This document shows, in pieces, positions 33,491-35,726 of a stretch of DNA of 35,726 nt (within the stretch, counting starts at the first letter, position 1; the number at the start of each line of letters is the position of its first letter). The notes below the pieces were generated by a model, which did no database searches, was not told the DNA's origin, and worked only from the letters and a program-made list of their open reading frames with translations. The translations under genes and the position numbers were made by a program. Source of the stretch: Verrucomicrobiota bacterium (lineage in GTDB: Bacteria > Verrucomicrobiota > Verrucomicrobiia > JAWXBN01); NCBI GenBank assembly GCA_034440155.1, contig JAWXBN010000026.1:1-35726 (forward strand), written 5' to 3'.

Positions 33491-33525
33491 GGGATGTGTC
33501 CCTAATGCCGGGACAGTCACATCCC
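33491..33525. other. Strong two-part stem-loop between mnmA and the Thr/Gly-rich gene
   Basis: GGGATGTG (33491-33498) pairs with CACATCCC (33518-33525), and inside it TCCC (33499-33502) pairs with GGGA (33510-33513), leaving CAGT bulged. The 12-bp imperfect stem has no T-run. It lies just past the stop of the 33538 gene, before the terminator at 33422-33457, and could protect the 3' end or assist termination. Confidence 0.5.
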
Positions 33526-33537
33526 ATCGGTGTATCC

Positions 33538-34257
33538 CTATTCTTTGGTTGTACTCACAGTGCCTGATTCAGAGTTATTCCATTGTCGCCCATTAAACCA
33601 TTTTCCAGAGGTTTTGCGGTTTATCGTATTGCCGTCTTTGGTCGTGACCACATTCCGGTTAGCTGTTTTTCCTGTATCTGTCGTGGCTTCGGAGTCTACT
33701 GTCCGGGTGCCATCGCTATTGGTAACAGTTTTATTAAAATCTCCGGAATGTCCGCCGCTGGTTGTGTAGGATCCTGTTGTCGTGTGGCCAGTCTCAGTTT
33801 TTGTCACTTCCTTGGTGGTTTCGGTGGTCTGTCCATTCGCGCCGGTATAGGTGCTATTCACCGTTGCGGAACCGTTACCCGTTTTGGTGATATCCTTTTC
33901 ATAGGTGGAGGTTTCGCCATTGTATCCTGTGTGTGTCCCTTCGGCATGAATCGTATCATCACCGGTTTTTGTCACGGTTCCCTCAGTCGTGGCTGTCTTT
34001 CCATCAGCTCGGGTAGTCGTAGTTGATGTCGTTCCGCTTTTGGAGTCCTGATCCCAGTTCTTGTTTGCAGTCCGGGATACTTGGCCTCCTTCGTTATTCT
34101 GCCAATTCGTTGTTTTTGTGGAGTGAAGATCACTCCCGTCTTTTTGTCGGGTAGCCGTCCGGTCAAAGGACCCGGTTTTACCGTTGGCGTGGGTCGCCGT
34201 TCCTGATTTTTTATGGGTTTTTGCCTCAAGAAGGGGACATTGGGCGATTAAAAACAA
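33538..34257 (-). CDS. Thr/Gly/Asn-rich secreted repeat protein, start codon uncertain
   Basis: The family is unknown. The mature part is highly polar and rich in Thr, Gly, Asn, Asp and Lys. It is built from irregular repeats of about 17-25 residues in which T-x-T or T-x-D/N-G-x-T recurs (for example TYTGANGQTTETTKE and NSDGTRTVDSEATTDTG), resembling a beta-structured or surface-coating protein. It ends with GKWFNGRQWNNSESG. The frame from TTG 34257 begins inside a hydrophobic stretch. Continuing upstream in the same frame gives a convincing signal peptide (KSLNKVSLLSISLLFLIA), but no ATG, GTG or TTG is available before the in-frame stop. CTG at 34290 is the best-placed candidate. Secretion is thus likely but the true start is unresolved. 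A terminator follows at 33422-33457. Confidence 0.65.
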   Translation of the reverse strand: MFLIAQCPLLEAKTHKKSGTATHANGKTGSFDRTATRQKDGSDLHSTKTTNWQNNEGGQVSRTANKNWDQDSKSGTTSTTTTRADGKTATTEGTVTKTGDDTIHAEGTHTGYNGETSTYEKDITKTGNGSATVNSTYTGANGQTTETTKEVTKTETGHTTTGSYTTSGGHSGDFNKTVTNSDGTRTVDSEATTDTGKTANRNVVTTKDGNTINRKTSGKWFNGRQWNNSESGTVSTTKE

Positions 34258-34472
34258 TAGACTGATACTGAGGAGTGATACTTTATTCAGGCTCTTCGGG
34301 ATTTCGGGTAGGTAAAATTGAGGGGGAAACCTTTTGTTGAATTATCTCTCTAGACTTTACGACATAATCGAAGGTTACAAAAGTAAATATTTTTTTATTC
34401 AGGCCTTGCGGCTTGACCCCCGGAAAGATGAGGGTTATGCGTGAGTTATAAATAATTAACTGACGGGATATT

Positions 34473-35165
34473 GTGAGCGTGAAGCTGGATGAATACTGGC
34501 ACCCAGGATGGGAGGGGGCTAAAGAAAATTTTAAACCCGGATTGATTGTCCAGAGTCTGATCCTCTTGTTGGTTCTGGGTTATTATATGGTTCCCTTTTT
34601 TCACGATTGGTTGGTCAGTGTGACGAATTGGCGTAATGAAACCGGGATTATCTCTGCGTTTATTTTAGGCGGGTGCGGAGCCGGGTTGACTTCGGAGCTG
34701 CTCAAATGGTTGACTTCGCAGGAAAATAAATGGAGGCGGCATAGCTGGAAATATTATGTTTTTAACTTCATTTATTGGGGCCTCAATGGAATGGTCGTTG
34801 ACTTGTTTTATAAAGGTCAGTCATTGGTTTTCGGTGATGGCCGGGATGTGATGACCCTGCTTTTAAAGGCTCTTGCTGATCAATTTATTTTTACCCTGCT
34901 TTTTATGCATATTTTTAATTGCCTGGCTGTTTCATGGCGTGACAGTGGGTTTAAATCACAAATATTTCTTGATGAACTCAGGGATCAGTATTTTAAAAAA
35001 CGTTATGCCCCGGCCTATGTTTCAAATTTCTGTTTCTGGTTCCCGACTGTCTTGATTATTTATTGTATGCCGTACCCGCTCCAGATGCCCACAGGTGCCT
35101 TAGCCGGGATTTTCTGGGTTCTCATCCTGAATTTTGTCGTCAACCGCCGCGATCTAAAACCGTAG
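34473..35165 (+). CDS. Integral membrane protein with Mpv17/PMP22-like C-terminus (230 aa)
   Basis: This is a membrane protein with about four to five hydrophobic segments (around residues 25-42, 57-75, 90-110, 130-150 and 190-225). The C-terminal section, with NFCFWFPTVLIIYCMPYPLQ, then FWVLILNFVVNRR, recalls the W-x-x-W-P-x-x-Q-x-x-N-F-x-x-V-P pattern of the Mpv17/PMP22 family of small eukaryotic organelle membrane proteins, with related proteins in some bacteria. The resemblance is remote and by eye. The start is GTG at 34473 (MSVKLDEYWHPGW). It stands alone with a terminator downstream. A function cannot be assigned. Confidence 0.72.
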   Translation: MSVKLDEYWHPGWEGAKENFKPGLIVQSLILLLVLGYYMVPFFHDWLVSVTNWRNETGIISAFILGGCGAGLTSELLKWLTSQENKWRRHSWKYYVFNFIYWGLNGMVVDLFYKGQSLVFGDGRDVMTLLLKALADQFIFTLLFMHIFNCLAVSWRDSGFKSQIFLDELRDQYFKKRYAPAYVSNFCFWFPTVLIIYCMPYPLQMPTGALAGIFWVLILNFVVNRRDLKP

Positions 35166-35187
35166 GTGAAGTGTTAAAGAACTTTAC

Positions 35188-35224
35188 GTTTCACCGCGGA
35201 CTTTTTGCCGTGAAACTTTTCTTT
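35188..35224 (+). terminator. Rho-independent terminator after the membrane protein gene
   Basis: GTTTCAC-CG-CGG pairs with CCGTGAAAC (two bases bulged) around an 8-base loop, followed by TTTTCTTT. It lies 23 bases past the stop of the 34473 gene. Confidence 0.7.
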
Positions 35225-35288
35225 ACCTCGGGACGATCTTTGCTGCACAATCCACGCCAATGCATTTTTTGGATAAATACCCATTGAG

Positions 35289-35627
35289 ATGAACCGGGCC
35301 GCGGCATACGGGGCCAGCCCTTGGCCGGACGAGCAGGCCGCACCTTTTGCGGCAGGAATTTTCTGCGCAAAAGCGGGGTTGATTGTGATGGTCATTTACG
35401 CCGCGTGCTGCGGGATGTTTTTTGACCGTACGGTCAATGACGTGAATCAATACACGCAAATTGCTTCACCCACCGCGCAAATTGCCCCCACGTACGATGT
35501 GGATGGGAGTACTTGGGTTTCCCCCGTCCCAGCATCCGGACAGGTGTCGTCGGGGACATTCACCTACGACGAGGAAATCCGGCTCAAGACCACGACTATG
35601 GGTAATACCAATGAGGAATCCCTCTAG
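35289..35627 (+). CDS. Hypothetical protein with one predicted membrane segment (112 aa), doubtful
   Basis: I do not recognise this protein. It would have an Ala-rich start, one hydrophobic segment (about residues 28-45, LIVMVIYAACCGMFF) and a polar C-terminal half containing a doubled element (TQIASPTAQIAPT). That element is created by two GCAAATTGC copies 21 bases apart. Overlapping frames on the minus strand (35174-35395 and 35223-35459) are also open, and the region is GC-rich, so open frames are expected by chance. If none is a gene, 35166-35726 is about 560 bases of non-coding sequence holding a terminator, an 8-bp hairpin (35344-35373), a 16-base palindrome (35422-35437) and the two nonamers. 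Confidence 0.35.
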   Translation: MNRAAAYGASPWPDEQAAPFAAGIFCAKAGLIVMVIYAACCGMFFDRTVNDVNQYTQIASPTAQIAPTYDVDGSTWVSPVPASGQVSSGTFTYDEEIRLKTTTMGNTNEESL

Positions 35628-35660
35628 GAAACGATATAGCGCTGATATTCAGGAAATACG

Positions 35661-35726
35661 ATGACCCGTGTATTGACGGCTAACTTCACCAGTCTCCCGG
35701 CTGTATGGCGCGTGCTCGTTTTATAA
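35661..35726 (+). CDS. Possible 21-residue ORF at the window end, doubtful
   Basis: ATG at 35661 is preceded by AGGAAA and opens a 21-residue frame (begins MTRVLTANFT) that stops with TAA on the last three bases of the window. The frame is short and unrecognised. Its placement after the 35289 frame with a plausible ribosome binding site is its only support. Confidence 0.2.
   Translation: MTRVLTANFTSLPAVWRVLVL

Noticed and set aside
33359-33520. N-terminal extension of MnmA from a GTG at 33520
   Set aside because: The extra 54 residues lack family similarity and their DNA contains two hairpins and a terminator; the ATG at 33358 fits the family start.
1-35726. CRISPR array, insertion sequence, prophage or toxin-antitoxin module
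   Set aside because: I looked for regularly spaced repeats, transposase motifs, terminal inverted repeats, phage structural genes and small toxin pairs on both strands and saw none.

Overview
The window is a roughly 48% GC bacterial chromosome segment, densely packed with housekeeping genes, flanked by surface or accessory genes at both ends. Several features together suggest a member of the Verrucomicrobiota or wider PVC group: a single-chain glycyl-tRNA synthetase, a family B DNA polymerase, a split complex I cluster, a kinase-like/sulfatase-modifying-factor fusion receptor, and an AraC regulator divergent from a PhyH dioxygenase. This assignment is an inference from gene content, not a proven placement.

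Layout. Bases 1-8248 hold a two-partner secretion (TPS) locus: the C-terminal end of a TpsB outer-membrane transporter, then a 2631-residue TpsA exoprotein. Next come tRNA-Pro(UGG) and tRNA-Arg(ACG) on the minus strand, a GT-C type membrane glycosyltransferase on the plus strand, and tRNA-Gln(CUG) on the minus strand. Bases 10620-15383 hold nuoF-nuoG-nuoH-nuoI, part of complex I without its usual neighbours, closed by a bidirectional terminator shared with the convergent glycyl-tRNA synthetase gene.

Bases 17219-23061 form a tight four-gene plus-strand run: a membrane-anchored TPR-like protein, an 871-residue pseudo-receiver/PATAN/pseudokinase/TM/FGE-domain receptor, miaA and hflX. A family B DNA polymerase lies convergent to hflX and divergent from malQ. 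Bases 27215-30048 (minus) hold the classical DUF177-rpmF-plsX-fabH run linking ribosomal protein and fatty acid/phospholipid synthesis, with an apparent terminator between rpmF and plsX. A Fur-family regulator, an AraC regulator, a PhyH-family dioxygenase and mnmA follow. The right end holds a Thr/Gly-rich secreted repeat protein with no standard start codon ahead of its signal peptide, a small integral membrane protein with an Mpv17-like C-terminus, and a poorly understood GC-rich tail.

The most unusual signals are two. The first is a highly iterated W-centred palindrome, GCAAWTTGC, with 22 exact copies by eye against about 0.3 expected. It lies in both orientations, in two codon phases and in at least one probably non-coding site, with six copies inside miaA alone. 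The second is the predicted receptor at 18253-20868, whose signalling domains have lost their catalytic residues: the receiver phospho-Asp is Glu, the kinase HRD is HHL and DFG is NPA. I saw no CRISPR array, no complete insertion sequence and no phage module. No tool was run; all motif counts were made by reading.
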